Source: Shinella sp032095155 (GTDB taxonomy: Bacteria; Pseudomonadota; Alphaproteobacteria; Rhizobiales; Rhizobiaceae). Taken from it: a stretch of 64,000 bases of DNA. Positions 1-7,876 of this stretch are shown piece after piece. Below the pieces are notes generated by a model, which worked only from the letters and a program-made list of their open reading frames with translations, ran no database searches and had not been told where the DNA came from. Numbering within the stretch: the stretch's first letter is position 1; each line of letters begins with the position of its first letter. Position numbers and translations under genes: made by a program. The stretch lies in assembly GCF_049199905.1 (NCBI RefSeq), contig NZ_JBLZPK010000074.1:33083-97082 (forward strand), given 5' to 3'.

Positions 1-97
1 CGCTTATCACGTCTGCCGTTTATGGAGTTGTATTGGCAGCTGACAAGCTCAGTCCCTGAAAATTTACACAATGCCAGACTAAGAATGTTGAACGAAG

Positions 98-166
98 GTA
101 GCCTCGCTCCGTGATCCGAAGCACAGCGTCTCGCTTAAAATCTTCGCTGAAATTCGATTTGCTCAT
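98..166 (-). pseudogene. IS3-family transposase OrfA fragment (N-terminus only)
   Basis: Reading leftward from an ATG at 166, the first 23 codons begin MSKSNFSEDFKRDAV and continue ITERGY. This is the usual start of the OrfA (helix-turn-helix) subunit of IS3-family transposases. After about position 98 the frame stays open but the similarity I can recognise stops, so this is a 5' remnant and not a working gene. A purine-rich stretch just upstream could be the old ribosome binding site. Identification rests on recognition of a short motif; the fusion point is approximate. Confidence 0.5.
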
Positions 167-370
167 AATGCTCTTCTTGCCTTAAAATTCGGAAAGAAAG
201 CGTCTACGAAACTCGGGGCTGGTCGAATTGATGGCGGAGAAAAATCGCTGCTTCGAATCCCACGAGTATAGACTTGGACGAGTGCGAGTATCTGAGCGGG
301 GTACGATATCACTTGTTGATCGAAATCTCTGAAGAAGGCTATGGGGTTCTAAGCTTGAGCTCATAAATGA

Positions 371-399
371 ATCAGGGGTCGAGAAGCTCGACCCCTGAT
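371..399 (-). terminator. Intrinsic-type hairpin after the ABC binding-protein gene
   Basis: A perfect 13-bp inverted repeat (arms 371-383 and 387-399, 3-nt loop) lies 20 bases past the stop of the leftward gene ending at 420. A moderately T-rich stretch follows on the minus strand. It most likely ends the three-gene importer operon. Confidence 0.75.
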
Positions 400-419
400 G
401 TCGTTAAGCAAGAGGCGGT

Positions 420-1484
420 TTAGTTGGACGGTGCGGCGGCTTTCGCAATCCAGTCGGCCGTGACGGCATGGTCCAATGCGAATTCTGGCAGCTTGGCGTT
501 CAGCTCTTCTTCCGTCTTCACATCGTTGTCGAGCAGGAACTGTCGCGTGATGAGGGTCGGCGGCAGAAGTATGTTGGTGTCTTTCAGTTCGCCCGTCAGC
601 GACAGGGCAACGGCGCGGAGCGCTGCCGCGCCGGTTCCGGCGGCGCTGATGGCCGAGGTCGCGACCCACGGGCTGTTGGGCTCGCGGATAGCTTGAATGT
701 CCGACGTCGAGACGTCTACGCTGTAGATCTTCACCTGATCGTTGATACCTGCCTCGTCCACGGCGATCTTGGCACCACGCGCAAACTCGTCCCAGGGTGC
801 CAGGACCACGTTGATGTCGGGATTGGCGCGGAACACGGCGGCGGTCTGGTTTGCCACGGTCTGCGCCGGGGTGTCGTCTACCGCACCCCATTGAGCAAGC
901 TGGCTCACGCCGGGATGGCTCTTCTTGAAGGCCTGCCAGGCGACATCGCGCTTGTCGAGTGCGGGGAAGCCTTCGACGTAGATATAGCCGGCCTTGAAGT
1001 CGTCGCCGTTGTCCTTGACCGCCTGTTCCAGCACGAGATTCAGTTGCTTGCTTTCGTCCTGGTCGATGACGATGATTCCCTTCTGCGGCAGCGTGATGTT
1101 CTGCACGGCGATCTTGATGCCCGCGTCCAGAGCTTCCTGCACCACGTCGGAGACGGCCTCGCCCTTGCCGCCGGCGATGATGATGCCGCTGACGCCGAGA
1201 TTAATTGCCTGGCGGATCTGCTCGCGCTGTTCGTCAGGTTTCTGGCGACCCTGGAAGGAGCGAAGTTCGATACCCAGCTTGTCGGCCTGGCGTTTCACGC
1301 CCGCTTCGTAGTTCTGGTAGTAGTCGCCGCCCGAGAGGTAGACGATAAGCGCGACCTTAACGCCGCCCTTGTCGAAGGGGGCTGGCGCGCCGTTGATGCC
1401 CTGCGCGCTGGCGATGCCGCTCATGAGCGTGGAGGCGGCGAAAAGCGCGCCGGTTGCAAGACCAAGAAGAGTACGACGTTTCAT
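420..1484 (-). CDS. Sugar ABC transporter substrate-binding protein (periplasmic, TorT/ribose-type)
   Basis: A 354-residue periplasmic ligand-binding protein. It starts MKRRTLLGL, has a hydrophobic stretch and an ASA-Q cleavage site near residue 27, so it is predicted to be exported by Sec. The mature part has the alternating pattern of the type-1 periplasmic binding fold (for example VALIVYLSGG, then GVSGIIIAGG), as in ribose and TorT-like binding proteins. It is the last gene of a leftward operon: ATPase (2579-4108), permease (1548-2579), then this gene after a 63-bp gap. No catabolic enzyme accompanies the importer in the window, so the ligand is unknown. A strong hairpin follows it at 371-399. 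Family assignment is firm, substrate is not. Confidence 0.9.
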   Translation of the reverse strand: MKRRTLLGLATGALFAASTLMSGIASAQGINGAPAPFDKGGVKVALIVYLSGGDYYQNYEAGVKRQADKLGIELRSFQGRQKPDEQREQIRQAINLGVSGIIIAGGKGEAVSDVVQEALDAGIKIAVQNITLPQKGIIVIDQDESKQLNLVLEQAVKDNGDDFKAGYIYVEGFPALDKRDVAWQAFKKSHPGVSQLAQWGAVDDTPAQTVANQTAAVFRANPDINVVLAPWDEFARGAKIAVDEAGINDQVKIYSVDVSTSDIQAIREPNSPWVATSAISAAGTGAAALRAVALSLTGELKDTNILLPPTLITRQFLLDNDVKTEEELNAKLPEFALDHAVTADWIAKAAAPSN

Positions 1485-1547
1485 GCTGGTTCTCCGATGG
1501 TTGTGCCCGCTTGGGCAGAAGGTTTGGATGTCGGTGAGGCTGCAGAT

Positions 1548-2579
1548 TCAGGTTCGGCGGTGCGACAGGCTGAAGGTGAGGGCGAGTGCACCGATCAGCA
1601 CGACGCCTTTCACGAAATCCTGGATGTAATAGGGGGCGTTGAGCATGGTCAGGCCGTTGAGAAGCACGCCCACGAAGACCGCGCCGACGACCGTGCCGAA
1701 GACGTTTGGCCTGTTGGCGCCGAGCACCGCGTAGCCGATGAGGCTCGCTGCGACGGCGTCGAGCATCAGAGAGTTGCCGGCGCTGACGTCGCCGCGCCCC
1801 AGACGGGCGGCAAGCAGGATGCCGCCGAGTGCTGCCAGGACGGACGAAATGACATAGGCTGTGAAGCGGTAGGTTTTCGTCGGTGCTCCCGCCAGATGGG
1901 CCGCGGTCTGCGAGCCGCCGACTGCATAGAAGACGCGCCCCCAGCGGGTTCTCTCCATGACGAACCAGAAGGCGAGCGCGACGACGCCAAGCACGATCAC
2001 CGGAACCGGCACCACGCCTTCGACCCGGTATCGTCCGAGTGCTAGGAAGAATTCCGTGAACGATCCGGTCGCAGCACTTCCGTCGAGCAGGGCCATGCCG
2101 GGAGCGACGGAGCGCCCACCCGTCGGAATGAGCTGGGCGCCGGCAAGCAGAAACAGCGTGCCGAGCGTCGCCAGAAGATCCGGAACGCGCAAGATGACGA
2201 TGAGCAGCCCGTTGAACAGGCCGACGAGCAGGCCGATCAGCAGCGTACCGGCGATCGCCTCGAAGGCGGAGCCATTGAGCACGATGAGGATATAGGCAGC
2301 CGCCATCTGGCTGAGCGCCGCCATCGCGCCGACGGAGAGATCAAAGCCGCCGATAGCGCAGCTCACCGTGACACCGATGCCAAGCAGCGCCACGATTGCG
2401 ACGGCCTGAAGAATGCTGAAGATATTGGCGACCCTGAGGAATGCCGGCTCGTTCAGCTGGAACACGACCATCATGGCAGCGAGCAGAACGAAGATGCCCG
2501 ACTTTATGACGATGGTCTGCCAAGGCCAGCGCGACGATGCGCCGGTATGGTCGGAGGGTGACGATACTGTGATGGACAT
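1548..2579 (-). CDS. Sugar ABC transporter permease (RbsC-like)
   Basis: A 343-residue, very hydrophobic inner-membrane protein with about eight to ten membrane segments and the conserved loop GVTVSCAIGGFDLSVGAMAALS, typical of ribose/xylose-class permeases (BPD_transp_2 family). It would form the membrane channel for the ATPase encoded just upstream. Its ATG overlaps the ATPase stop as TAATG at 2577-2581, so the two are translationally coupled. Only one permease gene is present, so the channel is probably a homodimer. Confidence 0.9.
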   Translation of the reverse strand: MSITVSSPSDHTGASSRWPWQTIVIKSGIFVLLAAMMVVFQLNEPAFLRVANIFSILQAVAIVALLGIGVTVSCAIGGFDLSVGAMAALSQMAAAYILIVLNGSAFEAIAGTLLIGLLVGLFNGLLIVILRVPDLLATLGTLFLLAGAQLIPTGGRSVAPGMALLDGSAATGSFTEFFLALGRYRVEGVVPVPVIVLGVVALAFWFVMERTRWGRVFYAVGGSQTAAHLAGAPTKTYRFTAYVISSVLAALGGILLAARLGRGDVSAGNSLMLDAVAASLIGYAVLGANRPNVFGTVVGAVFVGVLLNGLTMLNAPYYIQDFVKGVVLIGALALTFSLSHRRT

Positions 2580-4108
2580 TATATTGTTTCCAAATGCGGC
2601 TTCGCCGCCGGGGATGGTTCGAGGATTGCGGTTTCGTCCGGCGTATCTGGGCCGGCCTGGATCGCACCGTTTTCGATGGTCAGAATGCGATCTCCAACCT
2701 CCAGCGCCTCTTCGTAGTCACTCACGAAGACGATCGTCGCGCGCCCGGTGCTACTTGTTCGGATCGCGCGGATGATGTCGTCGCGCGCGCCGACATCAAC
2801 GCCTTGGAAGGGTTCGTCGAGCAGCAGGAGCCTCGCGGGCTCCGCCTGCCATCGTGCGAGGACCACCTTCTGCTGGTTACCGCCCGACAGCGCCGTCAGT
2901 GGCACGTCGCGTGACTGTGCCTTGATGCCGAAAGTAGCGATGGCGTTGTCGGCAACGTTGCCTTCCTGACGGAGTGGCAGCAGGCCGTAAGAGCGCCAGC
3001 GGCGAAGAAAAGGAAAACTGATCGTGCCCGCCAGAGAGGCAAAGGGGACAGTGGAGGGAAAGAACGATGTCCGCCACCGGTCTTCCCCGGCATAGAACAC
3101 GCCTGAGGCTATCGACTGGGCAGGACCGGAAGGACGCCACTGCCGGTCCTCAAGCCACATTTCCCCCTGCGCAAGAGGCCACAGCCCGAAGATCGCGCCT
3201 GCAAGCGCACTCTTGCCGGAACCGAGCGGACCGGTGATCGCGATGATCTCGCCTGCGCCGACATCGAGGTCGAAGGTCGCCTCGCGTTTTCTCAAGCGAG
3301 CATTCCTGATACGGAAAATCGGTGGCCCATGATCTGCCGGTCGCGGCCGAGCCGCCGGCAGGTCATGGCCGATCATGGCGCGGATTGCCGCGCCGATCTC
3401 GATGGGACGCGCGAAACTCGCCGCGATGCGGCCATCGCGCAGGACGACGACGCGGTCGGCAAGCCGGCGGATGTCGGCGGTCTTGTGCGAGACGTAGATG
3501 ATGGCGACGCCGCTTGCCCGCAATCCTTCGATGACGCGGAAGAGTTTTTCCGTTTCAACCGCGGAAAGGCTGGCTGTCGGTTCGTCAAACAGCATGACTG
3601 TCGGGCGATGGCTGACGGCACGCGCGATTGCGATCAATTGCTGGTCGGCCAGCGAAACGTCGGCGAGCTGCGCATTGAGATTAATGTCCAGGCCGATCCT
3701 TTCGGCCCGCTCCTGCGCGCGTCGGCGCACATCGGCAGGCGTCGCGACCAATGGCCGGGCGCCGGTGCAGAAGATATCCAAGAGCAGGTTTTCGGCGACG
3801 CTGAGCGTCGGCACGCCGACATCGGCGATCGACTGGTGAACCACGACTATGCCGTGTTCCTGCGCTTGGGCCGGAGACGATATATCGACGGTGCGGCCCT
3901 CGATTTCGATCGCACCCGAATCCGCCCGTTGAATGCCGCAGAGAATTTTGATCAGCGTCGACTTGCCTGCACCATTGGCGCCCATCAGTGCGACGATCTC
4001 CCCGGCATGCACATCGATATCGACGGAGCTGAGGGCACGGGTCGGACCATAGGACTTGGTGACGGAAGTTAACCGCAAAGCGGGTGGCGCAGGCCGCAAT
4101 GCCGTCAT
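2579..4108 (-). CDS. Sugar ABC transporter ATP-binding protein with two ABC domains (RbsA-like)
   Basis: A 509-residue protein with tandem nucleotide-binding domains, the architecture of RbsA/XylG/MglA. Domain 1 has Walker A GANGAGKST (about residues 43-51), a divergent signature VSLADQQ and Walker B VMLFDEPTAS. Domain 2 has Walker A GPLGSGKS (about residues 292-299), signature LSGGNQQK and Walker B LLLLDEPFQG. In this family the second Walker A is usually degenerate, whereas here it looks complete. It is first in the operon, with a strong ribosome binding site (GAAAGGAG) before the ATG at 4108. The upstream 190 bp lie next to an IS21 end, so the original promoter context may have been disturbed. 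Confidence 0.9.
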   Translation of the reverse strand: MTALRPAPPALRLTSVTKSYGPTRALSSVDIDVHAGEIVALMGANGAGKSTLIKILCGIQRADSGAIEIEGRTVDISSPAQAQEHGIVVVHQSIADVGVPTLSVAENLLLDIFCTGARPLVATPADVRRRAQERAERIGLDINLNAQLADVSLADQQLIAIARAVSHRPTVMLFDEPTASLSAVETEKLFRVIEGLRASGVAIIYVSHKTADIRRLADRVVVLRDGRIAASFARPIEIGAAIRAMIGHDLPAARPRPADHGPPIFRIRNARLRKREATFDLDVGAGEIIAITGPLGSGKSALAGAIFGLWPLAQGEMWLEDRQWRPSGPAQSIASGVFYAGEDRWRTSFFPSTVPFASLAGTISFPFLRRWRSYGLLPLRQEGNVADNAIATFGIKAQSRDVPLTALSGGNQQKVVLARWQAEPARLLLLDEPFQGVDVGARDDIIRAIRTSSTGRATIVFVSDYEEALEVGDRILTIENGAIQAGPDTPDETAILEPSPAAKPHLETI

Positions 4109-4301
4109 TCTCGAGCTCCTTTCAGGGCATATCGAAGTCGATAAAACCTAGAAGGAGCACGGCATGCGGATAAGAAATAATCTACTAATTTTATAGATAA
4201 TTTTGATTTTAGCTTTCACGCATCTGGCCTGCCCCCATTGAGTGAAGTGCTTGGGTCTGGTGGTCCGGATGGGGCGTTAGAATCCAGCAGCAGTTTTAGC
4301 C
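4109..4301. other. Intergenic stretch between importer operon and IS21 element
   Basis: Contains an AT-rich patch (about 4175-4210) with an imperfect inverted repeat (ATCTA and TAGAT arms around 4180-4197) that could hold the promoter or operator of the leftward importer operon. The right half (about 4225-4300) contains CCTGCCCCCATTGAG, which resembles terminal sequence of IS3-family elements and may be a second IS remnant. No gene seen. Both readings are tentative. Confidence 0.3.
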
Positions 4302-4303
4302 TG

Positions 4304-4326
4304 TGATTTCCACTGAGAGCTGACCC
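4304..4326. repeat. IS21 left terminal inverted repeat
   Basis: TGATTTCCACTGAGAGCTGA followed by CCC; identical over 23 bp to the reverse complement of 6770-6792. A diverged second copy follows at about 4330-4350. Confidence 0.9.
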
Positions 4327-4353
4327 AGCATTTCCACCGAGAAGTAACCCGCC

Positions 4354-5166
4354 TTAGGTATCGTTTGTGTTGGTCGTGGTGGTCAAGCTCCTCCGTTTTT
4401 CCTTTGTTGTTTTTGGCTCATGCGCCGAGCTGTTCTTGAAGCGGAAGCTGTCGTTTCCGGTTTCCAGGATGTGGCAGTGGTGGGTAAGCCGGTCGAGCAG
4501 CGCGGTGGTCATCTTGGCATCTCCGAACACGCTGGCCCATTCGCTGAAGCTGAGGTTGGTTGTGATGATGACGCTGGTGCGCTCGTAGAGTTTGCTCAGC
4601 AGATGGAAGAGCAGTGCTCCGCCTGAGGCGCTGAACGGCAGGTATCCCAGCTCATCGAGAATGACGAGATCGGAATGGACGAGCCGATTGGCGATCTGCC
4701 CCGACTTGCCTTGAGCCTTCTCTTGCTCAAGCGCGTTGACCAGTTCGACTGTCGAGAAGAACCGGACCCGTTTGTGATGATGCTCGATGGGCTGGACGCC
4801 GATTGCTGTCGCGATATGTGTCTTGCCCGTTCCGCGACCACCGACCAGAACGATATTGTTGGCATCGTCGAGGAAGTCGCAGCGATGGAGTTGCTGCACG
4901 AGCGCCTCGTTGATCTCGCTGCTTGCGAAGTCGAAGCCATTCAGATCACGATAGGCCGGAAAGCGTGCCGTCTTGAGCTGGTAGGCGGTAGATCGAACCT
5001 CTCGTTCGGCCGTTTCCGTCTTCAGAAGCTGGGACAGGATCGGAATGGCGGCCTCGAACGCCGGCGATCCCTGCTCGGTCAAATCACCGACGGCGTGGGC
5101 CATGCCATGCATCTTCAATTGCCGCAGCATGATGACGATCGCGCCGCTCGCTGGGTTATGACGCAT
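4354..5166 (-). CDS. istB: IS21 helper ATPase IstB
   Basis: A 270-residue AAA+ ATPase that assists the IS21 transposase by choosing and remodelling target DNA. Walker A GGRGTGKT is at residues 109-116, Walker B LVILDELG at 167-174, followed by the family motif FHLLSKLYER. Length and motif order match full-length IstB proteins. Its start overlaps the end of istA by about 11 bases, as usual for this family. It looks functional, but its partner IstA is broken. Confidence 0.93.
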   Translation of the reverse strand: MRHNPASGAIVIMLRQLKMHGMAHAVGDLTEQGSPAFEAAIPILSQLLKTETAEREVRSTAYQLKTARFPAYRDLNGFDFASSEINEALVQQLHRCDFLDDANNIVLVGGRGTGKTHIATAIGVQPIEHHHKRVRFFSTVELVNALEQEKAQGKSGQIANRLVHSDLVILDELGYLPFSASGGALLFHLLSKLYERTSVIITTNLSFSEWASVFGDAKMTTALLDRLTHHCHILETGNDSFRFKNSSAHEPKTTKEKRRSLTTTTNTNDT

Positions 5167-6683
5167 GGCGAACCTCCGTCTTTCTCAATGTATCGTATCG
5201 TTCGACATTGGCCTTGGGCTCATTGGTAAGCGTCAGTGCCTGAGGTGCGTCGAGGGTCGGCGGGGTGAAGGATTTGCCGTCGACGAGGCGATGCAGCAGG
5301 TTCAGCACATGCATCTTGCTTGGGACACCGGACTTCAGCGCCATGTCGATGGCCGAGAGCACCGCTTGTTCGTCGTGTTGAAGAACAAGAGCCAGGATAT
5401 CGACCATCTCCCGGTCGCCGCCAGGCTTTTTTGAGCAGATATTGCTGCAGGGTCCGGAATGCGTCCGGTAGCTCGATGAACCGAGCACCATTGCGAAGGG
5501 CACCAGGCTTTCGCTGCACGACCGCCAGATAATGCCGCCAGTCGTAGATCGTCTGCCCCGGCCGGTCGTGGGAGCGATCAATGACGCGGCGGTGCTCGCA
5601 GACGATCTGACCTTCTGCGGCGACGACGACACGATCCGGATAGACCCGAAGGCTCACCGGACGGTTGGCGAAGGATGCAGGCACGCTGTAGCGATTGCGC
5701 TCCAGATGCACGAGGCAGGTGGGTGTGACCCGCTTCGTATATTCGACGAACCCGTCGAACGGTCTGGAAACCGGCATCAGAGCCGGGGCTTCCTCGGTCC
5801 AGATGTCGGCAATCGTGCCGCGCATCTGACCGTGTGGTGTCTTTGCCCAGAACTCCTTGCATCGAAGCTCAAGCTAGTCGTTCAGTGCTTCCAGCGATGG
5901 AAAGCGCGGAACGGGTTGAAAGAACCGGTGACGCGCATCCTGCACATTCTTCTCGACCTGTCCCTTCTCCCAGCCGGACGCAGGATTGCAGAACTCGGGC
6001 TCGAACAGATAATGGCTGGCCATCGCCATGAAGCGGACGTTGACGTCGCGCTCCTTGCCACGGCCGACCTTGTCGATTGCTGTGCGCATATTGTCGTAGA
6101 TGCCGCGGCCAGGGATGCCGCCAAACACGCGGAAGGCGTGATTATGGGCATCGAAGAGCATCTCATGCGTCTGCAGGAGATAGGCCCGAACGATGAAAGC
6201 CCGGCTGTAATTCAGCTTCGTATGGGCGACCTGCACCTTGGTCCGCTCATTGCCGATGATCGCCCAGTCTTCTGACCAGTCGAACTGGAAGGCTTCGCCC
6301 GGCTCAAACGCCAAGGGCACAAATGTCCCGCGGCCCGTCGTCTGCAATTCTCTCTGCCGATCATCGCGCCATTCCCGAGCAAATGCCGCCACGCGATTGT
6401 AGGACCCCTCGTAGCCGAGGCTCACCAGGTCGCAGTGCAACTGCTTCATGGTCCGCTTCTGTTTGCGGTTCTTTTTGGCTTCCGTCATCAGCCAAGCCGA
6501 CAGCCGGTCCGCAAACGCGTCAAGCTTGCTCGGTCGCTCCGGCACGTTGAACTTGGGCTCCACACCGCCGGCACGTAGATATTTGCGGATGGTATTCCGG
6601 GATAAGCCGGTTCTGCGGCAAATCTCCCAGATCGATAGATGCTCTCGAAAATGCCAGCGCCGGATAACGCTCAGTAACGCCAT
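5156..6683 (-). pseudogene. istA: IS21 transposase IstA, disrupted by a stop codon and a frameshift
   Basis: The N-terminal part shows the helix-turn-helix (SIWEICRRTGLSRNTIRKYLR) and the DDE core, with Asp in QFDWSE, Asp in IYDNMR and Glu in GWEKGQVEKNV. At 5874-5876 the frame meets TAG where the family normally has Trp (LEALND-stop-LELRCKELW), so a TGG to TAG change is likely. Downstream the frame is open again (VEYTKRV...LERNRYSVPASFANRPV) until an A6 run on the minus strand (5427-5432). After it the homologous sequence (PGGDREMVDILALVLQHDEQ) continues in another frame to 5156. Two independent lesions make this a pseudogene. The chosen start is the ATG at 6683 before ALLSVIRR, with GGAG upstream. 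Confidence 0.9.
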
Positions 6684-6769
6684 GTCGATCACTCCAGAGC
6701 CCCCGCTGAAAACATGCGAGGGACGGTTGAAACATGGGTCAATTCTCAATGGAAATATCAGGCTGCGCC

Positions 6770-6792
6770 GGGTCAGCTCTCAGTGGAAATCA
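6770..6792. repeat. IS21 right terminal inverted repeat
   Basis: Perfect 23-bp inverted match to 4304-4326. A diverged copy lies inward at about 6736-6756. Confidence 0.9.
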
Positions 6793-6795
6793 ACA

Positions 6796-7090
6796 AGCAG
6801 CCGTGACGCTCACATCGTCGTCCGGCGGCAACAGCCTTTCCGCGCTTGAAGCGCAACTCTCGGCGAAGGAGAACGAGCTTTCGGAGGCTGCGGACGAAGA
6901 CGCCAAGGCCGAACTCAAGGACGCGATCGCGACCCTCAAGGCGGAGATTGCCGAGCTGAAGGCGGCGAAGGAGACGAGCTCCACGCAGCAGCAAGCGGGA
7001 CAGAACACCGAGAGCGACAACACCTCGCGCATCGGAACGCACAATTTCGAGGATGGCGATCCCTTCGGCGAGCGGGAAATGTACATCTGA
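6796..7090 (+). pseudogene. Small coiled-coil protein (FlxA-like), front end removed by IS21
   Basis: The 98 codons after the IS end encode TLTSSSGGNSLSALEAQLSA, a strong heptad-like Glu/Lys/Ala coiled coil, then a polar tail ending RIGTHNFEDGDPFGEREMYI. Small rhizobial proteins of the FlxA-like type have this layout; their function is not established. The natural start codon is missing: the frame runs straight out of the IS21 terminal repeat. An ATG inside the element (6734) is in frame and could give a chimeric 118-residue product with about 20 IS-derived residues. The missing N-terminus is not found at the left end of the element. Confidence 0.6.
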
Positions 7091-7759
7091 TCAGGTTTCA
7101 GGCACCGGGCGAACGCCGGTGCCGTGGACGAAGATGCGGATGCAACGCCGCATATAGTCCTTGCGCGCGTCAAGGCCCGGCCACTCGACGTGCGCACCCT
7201 TCTTCGTCACGATGGCGCCGAACATCATGTCCATCAGCATCCGTGCGGCGCTTGCGGTGTCATCGATGAACATCTGCCCGGCCTGCTTCTTCTCTTCCAT
7301 CCAGTCGGCCAGCAGCGCATGTGCCTTGTCGCCCCCGAGCCTGATCATCATCTCCCCGACCTCCGGATAGCGTGCAGCTTCCACGATCGTGAGATTGAGA
7401 AACGCTTCCCGCGCCTTATCTTCCTCTTCGCTGATATCGACCTGAAAAATCTGTTCGAGCGCTTGCGACAGGTCAAGGCCGGCATAGTCGCCGGGAAGTG
7501 CCAGCATGGTGGTACGATGCTGCTCGATGACGGCGCCGAGCAGGTCTGTCTTGGAGGGAAAGAGTTCATAAAGCGTGCGCTTTGATGCGCGGCAATGGGC
7601 GGCCACCTCGCTCATCGTGGTGCTGCCGTAGCCCTGGGTGAGGAATAGCTGGCGTGTTGCCTCGACGATTTTCGCGCGCTGCTCGGCTGGCGTTGCGAGT
7701 TTCGGGCGACCGCGAGCTTTGCGTTTGGCGGGTGGCGTTGTGTTCGGGGTCGCGCTCAT
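7091..7759 (-). CDS. TetR-family repressor, probably of the adjacent RND pump
   Basis: A 222-residue TetR-type regulator. The N-terminal domain has the family pattern AKIVEATRQLFLTQGYGSTT, then MSEVAAHCRASKRTLYELFPSK (helix-turn-helix, residues about 30-75). The C-terminal ligand domain resembles AcrR/AefR-type C-terminal domains. I chose the ATG at 7759 because conserved sequence starts soon after it; an in-frame ATG at 7819 would add 20 residues and run through the promoter region. The upstream extension of this frame inside the pump gene is only shadow. It is divergent from the efflux operon, the usual arrangement for a local repressor. Confidence 0.9.
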   Translation of the reverse strand: MSATPNTTPPAKRKARGRPKLATPAEQRAKIVEATRQLFLTQGYGSTTMSEVAAHCRASKRTLYELFPSKTDLLGAVIEQHRTTMLALPGDYAGLDLSQALEQIFQVDISEEEDKAREAFLNLTIVEAARYPEVGEMMIRLGGDKAHALLADWMEEKKQAGQMFIDDTASAARMLMDMMFGAIVTKKGAHVEWPGLDARKDYMRRCIRIFVHGTGVRPVPET

Positions 7760-7782
7760 GGGGTGTCCGGGAAGCAGCGGGA

Positions 7783-7810
7783 TTGACAATGTCGATTGCT
7801 GGACATTATT
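7783..7810 (+). promoter_or_regulatory. Promoter with overlapping TetR-type operator for the RND operon
   Basis: TTGACA at 7783-7788 and ATTATT at 7805-7810 with a 16-bp spacer. Within it AATGTC (7788-7793) and GACATT (7802-7807) form an inverted repeat separated by 8 bp, a plausible operator for the divergent TetR protein. Inferred from sequence only. Confidence 0.5.
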
Positions 7811-7876
7811 GGTACTCATGAGTTTTGTAAATAACATGTGCTGGCAGAACACTCTGCCGTAAGCAGAAAAGGGTGC

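Larger units (their letters stand above)
4302..6795 (-). mobile_element. IS21-family insertion sequence, apparently non-autonomous
   Basis: A 2.5-kb element carrying istA and istB on the minus strand, bounded by a 23-bp perfect terminal inverted repeat (4304-4326 and 6770-6792); both ends extend to TGT...ACA. Second, imperfect subterminal copies lie just inside (about 4330-4350 and 6736-6756), the multiple-repeat ends typical of IS21. istB is intact but istA carries a stop codon and a frameshift. I could not find a convincing target-site duplication, so a deletion or rearrangement next to the left end is likely. The right end has truncated a small gene (6796-7090). Confidence 0.9.

Noticed and set aside
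1..59. Rightward frame ending LAADKLSP at 57-59 that could be the end of a gene
   Set aside because: Only 18 codons are visible and nothing identifies the protein; the same bases can be read as part of the leftward IS remnant.
182..364. 60-codon leftward frame next to the IS3 remnant
   Set aside because: No family resemblance and no ribosome binding site; probably leader sequence of the old IS element.
468..2045. 525-codon open frame on the plus strand
   Set aside because: Antisense to the binding protein and permease genes of the first importer; no recognisable domain.
5427..5432. Programmed frameshift in istA at the A6 run
   Set aside because: IS21 istA is not known to need frameshifting, and an upstream stop codon already breaks the gene, so a simple indel is the better reading.
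4294..6803. Target-site duplication around the IS21 element
   Set aside because: Flanks end in AGCC on the left and begin AGCA on the right; too short and imperfect to call a duplication.
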